Positions 9,635-18,283 of a stretch of DNA of 64,000 nt are shown in pieces; positions within the stretch are counted from its first letter, which is position 1, and each line of letters starts with the position of its first letter. Below the pieces are notes generated by a model. That model was not told where the DNA came from. It worked only from the letters and a program-made list of their open reading frames with translations, and made no database searches. This DNA comes from Poriferisodalis sp965116245. Lineage in GTDB: Bacteria; Actinomycetota; Acidimicrobiia; Acidimicrobiales; Poriferisodalaceae. The position numbers and the translations under genes were made by a program. The DNA is taken from NCBI GenBank assembly GCA_965116245.1, contig OZ220497.1, positions 2,790,001 to 2,854,000 of the forward strand. The letters run 5' to 3'.

Positions 9635-10201
9635 TCAGTTGCGGGCCCGCTCGATGTACTCGCCGCTGCGGGTATCGATCTTGAGTCGCTCGCCAATTTC
9701 GATGAACAGGGGCACTTGAACCACCAGCCCGGTCGACATCGTGGCGGGTTTACGTGCCCCAGATACTCGGTCGCCCTGTACTCCAGGGTCGGTGTCGGCC
9801 ACTTCAAGCACCACTGAGGCCGACAGTTCAACACCAAGCACTTCTTCGCCGTGCCGCACAACCGTGGCCGTTTCGCCTTCCACCAGGAAATTGGTGGCGC
9901 TTCCAGCAGCCGCCCGGCTTACTGGAAGCTGCTCGTAACTTTCGGTGTCCATGAACACCAACGACTCGCCGTCCGCGTACAGATATTGCATATCGCGTTG
10001 GTCGATTACAGCGCGCTCCATCCGCTCGCCCGCTCGGAACGTACGTTCAAGCGTGGCTCCGGTTCGAACGTTGCGCAGCGTCGTACGCACAAACGCGCTG
10101 CCCTTACCCGGCTTGACGTGCTGGAACTCCGTGAGCTGAAAGAGTCCGTCGGCAAGGTCAAGCGTCATGCCGTTGCGAAAATCGGCAGTTGAAATGGCCA
10201 T
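9635..10201 (-). CDS. efp: Elongation factor P
   Basis: The product is 188 aa, normal for EF-P, beginning MAISTADFRNGMTLDL. Domain I carries the loop VKPGKGSAFVRTTLRN with the conserved Lys at its tip. Domains II and III follow (YADGESLVFMDTESYEQ; VPLFIEIGERLKIDTRSGEYIERA). EF-P enters the ribosomal E site and relieves stalling at polyproline, which matters in a window rich in Pro-containing low-complexity tails. It lies between aroQ and nusB, the usual synteny. Confidence 0.96.
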   Translation of the reverse strand: MAISTADFRNGMTLDLADGLFQLTEFQHVKPGKGSAFVRTTLRNVRTGATLERTFRAGERMERAVIDQRDMQYLYADGESLVFMDTESYEQLPVSRAAAGSATNFLVEGETATVVRHGEEVLGVELSASVVLEVADTDPGVQGDRVSGARKPATMSTGLVVQVPLFIEIGERLKIDTRSGEYIERARN

Positions 10202-10303
10202 GTAAACCTCGCGGGTTCAAACTCAGATCTGCTGGTTAGTCACACCTGTCAACACGTGCATATACGGCTAGATGGCACTGCTAGATGGCTCTGCGAGACG
10301 ATA

Positions 10304-10362
10304 CAGCCAGAAGTAGCGACAGCCAGCAATAGCGACAGCCGCGAGTAACGACAGCCGCTAGC
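10304..10362. repeat. 16-bp tandem repeat in the efp-aroQ gap
   Basis: About three and a half diverged copies of a 16-bp unit (CAGCCAGAAGTAGCGA type) fill part of the 166-bp gap between aroQ and efp. The period is not a multiple of three, unlike repeat arrays inside genes here. I see no clear promoter in the rest of the gap. Confidence 0.8.
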
Positions 10363-10367
10363 CACGC

Positions 10368-10943
10368 TCACGGATTGCGTTCAAGATCATCATCTTCAGA
10401 GCCCGAACCCGGCGTATGCGTCGACGCTGGGGAATGTGATGCCGCTGCCGTTGAAGCAGTCGTATTCGACGAAGCTGTAGTTGACGTAGGTGCCGACAAC
10501 GCCGCAGTCGCGGCCTCAATGGCTAGCGCCACCGCTCGTGGGTAGCCAGCGGCACCCTCCCCCGCCACCCGTGCGGTCGCCAGCGGTTCCACCACCGACA
10601 TATGCCGCCACGCCTCGCGCTCGCGGGGTTCACTCAGGTGCAGTTCCACAATCGGACCTTCAAAGGCGGCGAGCGCATCGTGCAGTGACCAGCCGTAGTG
10701 GGTAAGCGCGCCGGAGTTGACCACTATGGCCTCAACCCGGCCGATGCCCGCTTGGACAGCATCAACCAGGTCGCCTTCATGGTTGCTCTGGCAGTGCTCA
10801 AGGTCCCAGCTGTGTGCGATGGCGGTCCGGCGTGCAGCTCGCACTAGGTCGAGCAACGTGTCGGTGCCATATATCTCAGGCTGTCGGGTGCCCAACAGGT
10901 TCAAATTTGGGCCTGACAGCAGCAGGACGACGTGGCGCGGCAT
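10368..10943 (-). CDS. aroQ: 3-dehydroquinate dehydratase, type II
   Basis: The product is 191 aa. Type II landmarks are all present: GPNLNLLGTRQPEIYG with the catalytic Tyr, the QSNHEGDLVDAVQ motif, NSGALTHYGWSLHDAL, and an ELHLSEPREREAWRH stretch that supplies the second catalytic pair. It removes water from 3-dehydroquinate in the shikimate pathway. The enzyme proper ends near residue 150; a Ser/Thr/Ala-rich 40-residue tail is extra compared with the usual ~145-aa family length. It follows aroB by 8 bp in the same direction, so the two are co-transcribed. Confidence 0.93.
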   Translation of the reverse strand: MPRHVVLLLSGPNLNLLGTRQPEIYGTDTLLDLVRAARRTAIAHSWDLEHCQSNHEGDLVDAVQAGIGRVEAIVVNSGALTHYGWSLHDALAAFEGPIVELHLSEPREREAWRHMSVVEPLATARVAGEGAAGYPRAVALAIEAATAALSAPTSTTASSNTTASTAAASHSPASTHTPGSGSEDDDLERNP

Positions 10944-10951
10944 GGCTCAGC

Positions 10952-12205
10952 TCACATCAGCGTGAGCGCTTTGCGCAACACGCTCGGGTCGATACGGGGT
11001 ACCACTTCAAGACCACGCGGTCCGTCCAGCACGAAGGTGATCCCATCGACCGATTTCTTGTCACGAGCGAACAGGCCAATGATCTCGTCGTGATCAATCC
11101 CCTGTGGCAGCGTGGACACCAGGCCGTATTGGCGAAGTACACGTTCGTGTTCGGCTACGCGCTCGTCGTCGATGCGCCCAAGCAGGTGCGCTACCACTGC
11201 CGCGTAACGCAGCCCGATGGCCACCGCTTCGCCGTGACGCAAGTCGAACCGTCCAGCTATCTCGAGCGCGTGCCCCAGCGTGTGACCGTAGTTCAGCAAT
11301 GCCCGGCGGCCGCTCTCGGTCTCATCGGAGCTCACTACTTCAGCCTTGATGGCGACACACGCAGCGACCAGTTCAGCACGGTTGAGGGAGGTCAGCTCGG
11401 CACCGGTCGCTAGCCGTTTGCTCAGCGCTTCTCCTCCCAGGTCACACTGGGCAAGCTCCGTAAGGCTGGATGGAGGAAATGAGGGCTGAAGCGGTGAGGC
11501 TTCGGTTGCGTCAGTCTGCACTCGCTGAGCCACACGCTGGCTCCCTTCACTCTGGGACCCAGCGCTCTGTGTTCCCGCACTCTGGGGCCCAACGCTCTGG
11601 GGCCCGGCACTTTGGGGTCCGATGAGCCCTGCCGCCTGATCCGTGCAACCGATGAAGTGATACTTGGCCAGCTCGCCGTAGCCAGCCAGCAGCTCTCGCT
11701 GGGGCAAGGTGTCTAGCACCTGCGTGTCGCACAAGACGCCGCTCGGCTGCCAGTAGGCGCCGACCAGGTTCTTGCCTTCGGGCAGGTTCACTCCGGTTTT
11801 GCCACCGATCGCAGCGTCGATTTGGCCTAGCAGCGTGGTGGGTACATGCACTACGGCGGTACCTCGGTGGTACACGGCGGCAGCAAAGCCAGCTACGTCA
11901 GTGACTACACCGCCACCAACAGCAACCACCACATCGCGACGAGTGAGACCGGACGCAGCAAAATCACGGCAGAGGTCCTGCACCGTTGCCAGCTCTTTGG
12001 CGGATTCGCCTTCGGGAATCACAAATGTCTGATTGGGGATGCCCGGGTCCACCTCCACATCGATGCCCTGCTGTGTGACCACCGCCGCGCGACAAGCTCC
12101 GGGCGGGATCACGAGCGGCAAGCTGTCGCGAGCACTATCCCCCACCAGTACGGGGTAAGAGCGCTCGCGCAACGGCACCGCCACGATGATCAACTCCGAC
12201 ATCAT
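10952..12205 (-). CDS. aroB: 3-dehydroquinate synthase with an inserted repeat loop
   Basis: Starting at the MMSELIIV pair (12205), the product is about 417 aa, some 55 longer than typical AroB. The NAD-binding signature AVGGGVVTDVAGFAA, the VPTTLLGQIDAAIGGKTGVNLPEGKN core and the metal-site helices LLNYGHTLGHALE and RHGEAVAIGL are intact. The extra length is a Ser/Gln/Gly repeat plus a Pro-rich run inserted right after the helix ELAKYHFIGC, encoded by 15-bp tandem repeats. It makes dehydroquinate from DAHP. aroK and aroC, often next to aroB in this group, are absent here. Confidence 0.93.
   Translation of the reverse strand: MMSELIIVAVPLRERSYPVLVGDSARDSLPLVIPPGACRAAVVTQQGIDVEVDPGIPNQTFVIPEGESAKELATVQDLCRDFAASGLTRRDVVVAVGGGVVTDVAGFAAAVYHRGTAVVHVPTTLLGQIDAAIGGKTGVNLPEGKNLVGAYWQPSGVLCDTQVLDTLPQRELLAGYGELAKYHFIGCTDQAAGLIGPQSAGPQSVGPQSAGTQSAGSQSEGSQRVAQRVQTDATEASPLQPSFPPSSLTELAQCDLGGEALSKRLATGAELTSLNRAELVAACVAIKAEVVSSDETESGRRALLNYGHTLGHALEIAGRFDLRHGEAVAIGLRYAAVVAHLLGRIDDERVAEHERVLRQYGLVSTLPQGIDHDEIIGLFARDKKSVDGITFVLDGPRGLEVVPRIDPSVLRKALTLM
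11550..11624. repeat. 15-bp tandem repeat array inside aroB
   Basis: Five consecutive 15-bp units of the CTCTGGGGCCCAACG type, in frame with aroB, encoding the PQSAG/PQSVG pentapeptides of the insertion. Confidence 0.93.
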
Positions 12206-12382
12206 GGGCGAGGGTAGCGACGCGCCCCGATTGGCTACTAGCTCGGTGTAACTGCCTCCGGCGCAGACGCAGTGACACGAGGCCATCTTCGCTGTCTGAT
12301 CCCTAGCTCCTTGGTCGCTGCCTACCGCTTGGCGGAGGGGCCACTTCTGGCCGACTGCGAGCGACCAGCCGCCACGCCACGC

Positions 12383-13063
12383 TCAAGCGGCAAGGCCGGT
12401 CGGCGCGAACCACCAGGCTGTGGCGAACGCTCCGGCGACCAAGGACGGTCCCAGGGCGAAGCGGTGGTCGGTGCTGCGGCCCAAAGCGACTACCCCGAAG
12501 CCGCCAACGCCAGCGGCAATCACGAATCCCACCAGCAGGCCAGTCCACACCGCACCGAGTCCTCCCAGCCCCAGATGCAAGCCCAGGTACGCGCCGAGCC
12601 GCACGTCGCCGTAGCCAAGTCCGCCTCGAGCAGCTCGCCAAACCACATGCATCGTTACCCAGCCCAAAGCTGATCCGATTGCTGCTGTCAAAGATGTACG
12701 CACCAGGCCACTCACGCCGTTTTCAAGCGCGGCGGCCGCGCACAGCAACGGAACGGCAACGCAAGCACAGGCCCGTAGCAGCCGTGTCGGGATCAGGTGA
12801 GTGCGCAAGTCGATAGCCGAGATGAGCACACCGGCCCATCCGAACGCCAGCAGCGGAGCGAGATAGGCGCTGCCCCCAACTCGCAAAACCAGCATGAGGG
12901 CGACAGCGACACACAGAGCCAGCGCCATCGTCATATGCACTCTCACGTCAAAGCAGCGTCGTGCGCAGCGAACGGCAACGACTCCTGCCGCTGCGCCAGC
13001 GATCACGATTGCTGCAACCACAGCAATGCTCAGCTCCGCCAAAGCGCTTGTCACGCTTGTCAC
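12383..13063 (-). CDS. Prepilin peptidase, A24 type IV family
   Basis: The product is 226 aa and almost entirely hydrophobic, with about seven membrane segments. The two catalytic aspartates of the A24 aspartic peptidase family are visible: the first in AIDLRTHLIP, the second in the GYGDVRLG (GxGD) motif. There is no N-terminal methylase cytoplasmic domain, as in TadV/CpaA-like short forms. It most likely processes Flp-type prepilins and so serves the tad locus 4 kb away, although it is set between aroE and aroB, a placement also known from other actinobacteria. Confidence 0.9.
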   Translation of the reverse strand: MTSVTSALAELSIAVVAAIVIAGAAAGVVAVRCARRCFDVRVHMTMALALCVAVALMLVLRVGGSAYLAPLLAFGWAGVLISAIDLRTHLIPTRLLRACACVAVPLLCAAAALENGVSGLVRTSLTAAIGSALGWVTMHVVWRAARGGLGYGDVRLGAYLGLHLGLGGLGAVWTGLLVGFVIAAGVGGFGVVALGRSTDHRFALGPSLVAGAFATAWWFAPTGLAA

Positions 13064-13117
13064 ACTGTGGCCTCCCCGGTCGCCTGCGGACGTAACGGCC
13101 GCTCGGTGTCCGGGGTG

Positions 13118-13972
13118 CTACCCGGAGATTTCCATGCCAACAGCCGCTGCCATCGCTCTAACGGGAGCGTCGTGGCCAGTCCACAGTTTGAACTGTTCGG
13201 CAGCTTGGAACAAGAGCATTCCCACGCCGTTGAGCGTGACAGCGCCAGCCTGGGCTGCTGCCTCAAGCAACGGCGTTCTTTCGGGTCTATAGATGAGATC
13301 CGCAACCGTCTGGCCGCGGTGCAAAAGCGCCGTATCGGTCGGCAGTGGATCGCCAGGGTTCATACCGAGCGACGTTGCGTTCACTACTAGATCGGCCTCA
13401 CCGACCGAGGCGGATGGGCCGACAGTCACGTTGTCCGTTGCGGCACCCGCAGCCGAAGCCGCAGCACGACCGACCGCCACAGCCCGCTCGGCGGCATCCG
13501 ACGATCGATTAACAACGGTCACGTGTGCCCCTTGCGCTGTCAGCGCAGCGATAACCGCCCGCGCCGCGCCGCCAGCCCCCAACACCACGGTCCGCAGCCC
13601 TGCGGGCTCCAGCCCCGTCTGGGTGCGCAACGATCGGACAAACCCAGCGCCGTCGGTGTTCTCGCCAATCAACCGATCGTCATCGCGGTACACGCAGTTC
13701 ACTGCACCAAGAAGCTGCGCAGCCTGCGACAGTTCATCACAAGCAGCACCAGCGATGTCTTTGTGCGGCATGGTGACCGAGAGGCCTTCTATACCGAGCA
13801 CCCGCATTGAGGCCACTGCGGCCGCGCCAGCACCCGCTGGCACCTCAAAGGCCACGTACGTCCAATCAAACCCAAGTTCAGCAAAGGCGGCGTTGTGCAA
13901 AGTCGGACTCAACGAATGCCGCACAGGGTCACCAATGACCCCAGCAACTCGGGTACTGCCGCTCGGTCTCAT
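13118..13972 (-). CDS. aroE: Shikimate dehydrogenase
   Basis: Taken from ATG at 13972 the product is 284 aa, the usual AroE length, starting MRPSGSTRVAGVIGDPVRHSLSP. It shows the shikimate-binding motif PVRHSLSPTLHNAAF, the catalytic Lys-Asp pair (VTMPHKD; GENTDGAGF), and the NADP loop VLGAGGAARAVIAAL followed by NRS. The frame is open for another 61 codons upstream, but that extension resembles no AroE and covers the predicted tracrRNA and its terminator, so I reject the long start. The enzyme reduces dehydroshikimate. In relatives the gene directly follows mltG; here the CRISPR block separates them. Confidence 0.94.
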   Translation of the reverse strand: MRPSGSTRVAGVIGDPVRHSLSPTLHNAAFAELGFDWTYVAFEVPAGAGAAAVASMRVLGIEGLSVTMPHKDIAGAACDELSQAAQLLGAVNCVYRDDDRLIGENTDGAGFVRSLRTQTGLEPAGLRTVVLGAGGAARAVIAALTAQGAHVTVVNRSSDAAERAVAVGRAAASAAGAATDNVTVGPSASVGEADLVVNATSLGMNPGDPLPTDTALLHRGQTVADLIYRPERTPLLEAAAQAGAVTLNGVGMLLFQAAEQFKLWTGHDAPVRAMAAAVGMEISG

Positions 13973-14040
13973 CACAGCCACATCATTCCCGGTCCAGCTC
14001 TGCGGGTGTGCGATCTGCACGTCGGCCAAAGGACCAACCC

Positions 14041-14076
14041 ACAACAAAGGAACGAGGCGGGCCGGAGCCCGCCTCG
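14041..14076 (-). terminator. Intrinsic terminator of the tracrRNA
   Basis: A perfect 10-bp GC-rich stem (CGAGGCGGGC paired across 14053-14076) with a UCCG loop, a stable UNCG-type tetraloop, is followed on the minus strand by the U-rich tail TTCCTTTGTTG. It would end the tracrRNA before aroE, which starts 69 bp further on. Confidence 0.88.
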
Positions 14077-14165
14077 CAACGTGGTGCATCTTGTCCCGTC
14101 TCCGGGACTCAGCTTGTTGTTGGCAGCCGTAGCTACCGCCAACCATTCCCTGCAAAAAGGCTACT
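14041..14165 (-). ncRNA. Predicted tracrRNA of the type II-C system
   Basis: Seen on the minus strand: an anti-repeat to the CRISPR repeat, then hairpins and a terminator. Repeat bases 4-13 (TTGGCAGCCG) match plus-strand 14120-14129 exactly, and repeat bases 14-22 (ACCATTCCC) match 14142-14150 exactly; the 12 nt between (14130-14141) form a tracr-side bulge. Weaker pairing continues with TGC (14151-14153) and AAAG (14156-14159), leaving a five-base repeat-side bulge. Downstream in the RNA come a 6-bp hairpin with a GAGA tetraloop (14093-14108) and a 10-bp terminator stem (14053-14076). The RNA is divergent from cas9. The 5' end is uncertain; 14150-14170 is plausible. In type II systems this RNA pairs with crRNA and is loaded into Cas9. 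Confidence 0.88.
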
Positions 14166-14193
14166 CTGTTTGATTCACTAAGCGGCGCCTACC

Positions 14194-17100
14194 ATGGAAG
14201 GCGGAAACTCAGTGCTGCGACTCGGACTTGATTTAGGAACGAACAGCATCGGATGGGTGCTGTATCGCTTGAGCGACGCCGACCCGCCTGAGCCTGAAGC
14301 AATCGTGGCTGGTGGGGTTTCAATTCACAGCGACGGTCGTAATCGCAAGGGCCAAGCGTCGAATGCAGCCGACCGCCGCATGAAGCGCGGACCACGTCGC
14401 AATCGCGACCGCATGCTTCGCCGACAGCGCCGGGTAGCCGCTCGTTTACGCAGTTGTGGCCTCTTACCCGACCCAGACTTAGATCGCTCAGCCTGGCGCC
14501 AGCTCAACCCTCTGCAACTACGAGCCGAAGCTCTAGATCGCCCGCTCGAACCGTTCGAGCTAGGCCGTGTTTTGCTTTCGTTCGCAAATCGACGCGGATT
14601 CAAGAGCAATCGATTGTCCGACGGCGGAGAAGACGGGAAGGTCCGCAGCGACAACGCCGAGCTGCAGCGTCGTATTGAGCAGTCCGGCTCCCGAACCCTG
14701 GGCGAGTACTTGTGGAGACGGCATGAACGAGGCGACACCGTGCGTGCGCGCCTCGGAAATGGCCTCTACCCCACGAGATCAATGGTTGAGTTTGAACTCA
14801 ACCAGATTCGCCAGAACCAAGCACCGCATCACACAAATCTCTCTGACGACGACTGGAACTGTATTGTTGGTGGCCTGCTGTTCCAGCGGGAACTAAGACC
14901 GGTCAAACGTGCCAAATGTACATTTCTGCAAGGTGAAGAACGAATCCTAAAGGCCGCACCACTCTTTCAGCGATTTCGGATACTGTCAGACGTCAACAAC
15001 TTGCGTGTTTCACCTCCGGGCGAATTCGCTCGGGGTCTGACAGATGACGAGCGAGAACTCGTCATCACAAAGCTGTCCCGTAGCCGCGAGCGACGTTTCG
15101 ACAAGCTGGTCAACGACGCCAGCTTGCCAGGAGGTACACGATTCAACCTCAACACGACTGCCCGACCAAGCCTGGAAGGCGACCAAACAGCCGCCGTGCT
15201 AAGCCGAAGAAGCCACTTCGGCCCGAAGTGGTTTCAATATAGCACTGAGGAGCAGCAAGTAATAGTTGCCCGACTACTCGAAGACCAAGATGCCGAGGCG
15301 GTGGAAGAGTGGCTGAGAAATGAGTACGAGCTTGAGGAAACTCACGCAGAAGCAGTCTCCACGGTAAGGCTGCCATCCGGTACGGCACACTTGTCCGAGG
15401 TCGCCATCCGTCGCCTCTTGCCACATATGGAAGCTGGCATGCACTATCACGACGCTGTCAAGGCTGCAGGTCTCGGCCATCATTCGGAACTGCGCGGTGA
15501 TGCGCGCTATAGCCATCTGCCCTACTACGGCAAGGTGCTAAAGCGCCACGTTGTGGGTGCTAAGCCTGAGGCAAGTTCCGAGGCCGAACGCCATGGCCGT
15601 GTTTCAAATCCAACTGTACATATTGCTCTCGGCCAAGTTCGTAGACTGTTCAACGCGATCGTCGATGAGTATGGCAAACCGGATGAAGTAGTCGTGGAAC
15701 TCTCCCGCGACTTGAAGCAAACGAAAGCAAAGCGGAAAGAGTACGAAAAACAACAATTGAACAACAGAAAACGCAATGAGCGTTTGCGAGCGTGCGCGTT
15801 GTCAGCTGGTGTTTCGAATCCCTCCAATGAGGACATGCGAAAATTACGCTTGTGGGACGAGCAGGGAAAACCTGATGAGAGGATTTGCCCATTCACAGGC
15901 CAGTCTATATCGATACAAGATCTACTCTTCGGCGAAACCGATATTGAACACTTATTGCCATACAGCCGCACCCTTGACAACAGCATGAACAACTGCGTCA
16001 TTTCAATGCGAAGCGCTAACCAAGAAAAGGCTAACAGGACTCCTCATGAGACATGGGGTTTGGATCGCGCTCGATACGAGCGAATCTTGACTCGTGTTGA
16101 GAAGATTCTTCCCGACAAGTCATGGCGCTTTGAACCAGATGCAATGGAGAGATTCAAGGGAAACGCCGATGACGACGAAACTCCGAGATTCTTGGATCGC
16201 CAGCTTCATGAAAACAGCTACCTGTCTCGCCTCACAAAAGAGTATATTGCGTGTGCTATTGACGATCGGAAGGTGGCTGTGACCCCCGGTAGACTGACAG
16301 CTCACTTGCGTCGGGCATGGGGGCTGGACAGCATCTTATCAGGCGACGGTAAGAGCAGCAAGAATCGAGGAGATCACCGCCATCACACGATTGACGCTGC
16401 GGTCATCGGCATGACGTCGTCATCACTCTTGGCACAGTTTGCCCGAGCATCAGGGCACAGCGGTGGAGTCAAGGACGCCATCAAGAATACCCCAGCACCA
16501 TGGCCAACGTTTCGCAGAGATCTGGAGAGAGTCGTTAGTGCTACGGTTGTCCGACATCGCCCCGATCACTTCACAGTGCAGCTCAAAAAACAGCAACTGC
16601 GACAAGATGGGCATGATATCACGAGTGGCAGCCTCCACAAAGACACTGCCTACGGAATAGTCCGCGGCCCTGATGCTAAGGGCGATATGAAGCTTGTTGA
16701 GAGAAAGAGCCTTAACGACATCAAACCCAAAGACCTTGAGCATGTTAGAGATCATGCGCTGCGGTCACGCCTCTGCGCGATCTGGGAGCAGACACAGCAA
16801 CTATACCCTGACGCTGGCGAAACCAAGCAGCTACAGGTGCTTGTGGAAGAAGCGAAAAACCAACTTGACGTACGTCGCGTTCGGTTGCTGCGGACCTTCA
16901 AGGAAAGTAGTCTAGCCATAATCCGTGATCTCTCCGATCACAATTATAAAGCCTATAAGACAGACGGAAATGCGTATATGGATATCTGGCTCCTACCCGG
17001 TCGCGAAATAAAGATAAAGGGAGAGACGGTCAGCCGCTTTGATGCACACCAGCCGCACTATCGTTCACAAATGGAGTCTGAATATCCTACCGCACGTAAA

Positions 17101-17370
17101 CTCATGCGGCTCCACAGGAATGATATGATCGCACATAGACAAGGCGATCAACGGAGCGTGTTCCGCGTCCTGAAATTGAGTGGCGATAAGGTTACCCTAG
17201 TTGCGCACAGTATAGCGGGCGACAAGGAAGTGACTGATGCCAATTCAGTCACCAAGAGCCCGAGGCTATTGGTCCTAGAAGGCTACCGGAAGGTGAGCGT
17301 TGACATCCTGGGCCGTGTCAAGGACGGCGGCCCAATCAATATCGGCAGTCATCCACCGGCACGGAACTGA
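14194..17370 (+). CDS. cas9: Cas9 endonuclease, type II-C
   Basis: The product is 1,058 aa, in the compact II-C range. RuvC-I is LGLDLGTNSIGW (Asp13), the Arg-rich bridge helix spans about residues 54-92, RuvC-II is VVVELSRD (Glu502), HNH is DIEHLLPYS with His586 and the downstream DNSMNN Asn, and RuvC-III is HHTIDAAVIGM (His731, Asp734). All nuclease residues known from the family are therefore present. It cuts DNA guided by crRNA:tracrRNA. The C-terminal ~250 residues hold the wedge/PAM-interacting region, too variable to predict a PAM. An in-frame GTG at 14212 sits behind GGAAGG and is a credible alternative start, giving MLRLGLDLG. Base use is less GC-rich than the flanking core genes. 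cas1 starts 4 nt after the stop. Confidence 0.97.
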   Translation: MEGGNSVLRLGLDLGTNSIGWVLYRLSDADPPEPEAIVAGGVSIHSDGRNRKGQASNAADRRMKRGPRRNRDRMLRRQRRVAARLRSCGLLPDPDLDRSAWRQLNPLQLRAEALDRPLEPFELGRVLLSFANRRGFKSNRLSDGGEDGKVRSDNAELQRRIEQSGSRTLGEYLWRRHERGDTVRARLGNGLYPTRSMVEFELNQIRQNQAPHHTNLSDDDWNCIVGGLLFQRELRPVKRAKCTFLQGEERILKAAPLFQRFRILSDVNNLRVSPPGEFARGLTDDERELVITKLSRSRERRFDKLVNDASLPGGTRFNLNTTARPSLEGDQTAAVLSRRSHFGPKWFQYSTEEQQVIVARLLEDQDAEAVEEWLRNEYELEETHAEAVSTVRLPSGTAHLSEVAIRRLLPHMEAGMHYHDAVKAAGLGHHSELRGDARYSHLPYYGKVLKRHVVGAKPEASSEAERHGRVSNPTVHIALGQVRRLFNAIVDEYGKPDEVVVELSRDLKQTKAKRKEYEKQQLNNRKRNERLRACALSAGVSNPSNEDMRKLRLWDEQGKPDERICPFTGQSISIQDLLFGETDIEHLLPYSRTLDNSMNNCVISMRSANQEKANRTPHETWGLDRARYERILTRVEKILPDKSWRFEPDAMERFKGNADDDETPRFLDRQLHENSYLSRLTKEYIACAIDDRKVAVTPGRLTAHLRRAWGLDSILSGDGKSSKNRGDHRHHTIDAAVIGMTSSSLLAQFARASGHSGGVKDAIKNTPAPWPTFRRDLERVVSATVVRHRPDHFTVQLKKQQLRQDGHDITSGSLHKDTAYGIVRGPDAKGDMKLVERKSLNDIKPKDLEHVRDHALRSRLCAIWEQTQQLYPDAGETKQLQVLVEEAKNQLDVRRVRLLRTFKESSLAIIRDLSDHNYKAYKTDGNAYMDIWLLPGREIKIKGETVSRFDAHQPHYRSQMESEYPTARKLMRLHRNDMIAHRQGDQRSVFRVLKLSGDKVTLVAHSIAGDKEVTDANSVTKSPRLLVLEGYRKVSVDILGRVKDGGPINIGSHPPARN

Positions 17371-17374
17371 AGTC

Positions 17375-18283
17375 ATGGAACGCCGGGTACTTGATATTGC
17401 GACAGGCCGGCGTCACTTGTCAAAGAAGCGGGGACTACTGTCGATCACCTGCCATTCGGACGGTTATGAGTGTGCAACACAGGATGTGCCGTTTGATGAG
17501 ATTGAGTCGGTTATCGTCCACACTCCACACGCGACCTACTCCAACGGCGTCATCGTAGAACTCGCACGACGCGGCATACCGCTCGTTTGCTGCGACGCAT
17601 ACCACACACCAGCCGCTTGGCTGTTGCCGGTCCGGTCCAACTATGAGCAGAGTCGGCGCACGGCTGCCCAGGCAAACATGCCCGCGAGCCGTCGAGCCGA
17701 TCTGTGGGCAACGCTGATACGCGCAAAACTGGAGGCACAAGCCGCGGTACTCGACAACCACGGCTGCGATGCCAGACCCTTACATGAATTTGCCTCAAAC
17801 ACGCTACCTGACAACTGCACAGCTTTGGAAGCACAAGGCGCCCGGTTCTACTGGACGAGTCTCTTTGGCGATGAGTTTCGACGTCGCAGAGACGGTAACC
17901 CACCAAATGGGCTGCTCAACTATGGCTATGCAGTCGTGCGAGCCACCGTGGCCCGCGGCGTCTGCGCATCCGGGCTACACCCTTCGCTTGGCCTCCAGCA
18001 CCACAATCGCTTCAACGCCTTTTGCCTCGCCGACGACTTGATGGAGCCTTTTCGGCCCGCAATCGACGAGAAGGTCATTGCACTTTGGCACAGCGGGCAT
18101 CGTGCTGTCGATGCCGACGCAAAATCTGAACTGGCCGCCGTACTGGCCCGGAGTGTGCAAACAGCTAAGGGGGTCGCGCCACTCAGTCGTTGCATCGAGT
18201 GGGCCGCGCAATCGCTTACACACGCCGTGCTCGACAGCGACTCGCCACTTAATCTTCCAGCCGGACATGCACTCGTAGGATGA
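17375..18283 (+). CDS. cas1: Cas1 integrase, type II-C
   Basis: From ATG at 17375 the product is 302 aa, beginning MERRVLDIATGRRHLSKKRG, the normal Cas1 beta-domain opening; a longer frame reaches back into cas9 but adds no family-like residues. Metal ligands typical of Cas1 are visible: Glu152 in LEAQGARFYW, a His at 209-210 in LHPSLGLQHH, and Asp221 in ADDLMEPFRP. With Cas2 it inserts new spacers at the leader end of the array. It overlaps cas2 by 4 bp (ATGA). Confidence 0.96.
   Translation: MERRVLDIATGRRHLSKKRGLLSITCHSDGYECATQDVPFDEIESVIVHTPHATYSNGVIVELARRGIPLVCCDAYHTPAAWLLPVRSNYEQSRRTAAQANMPASRRADLWATLIRAKLEAQAAVLDNHGCDARPLHEFASNTLPDNCTALEAQGARFYWTSLFGDEFRRRRDGNPPNGLLNYGYAVVRATVARGVCASGLHPSLGLQHHNRFNAFCLADDLMEPFRPAIDEKVIALWHSGHRAVDADAKSELAAVLARSVQTAKGVAPLSRCIEWAAQSLTHAVLDSDSPLNLPAGHALVG

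Noticed and set aside
13973..14155. A 61-codon N-terminal extension of aroE.
   Set aside because: It matches no AroE and coincides with the anti-repeat, hairpin and terminator of the tracrRNA.
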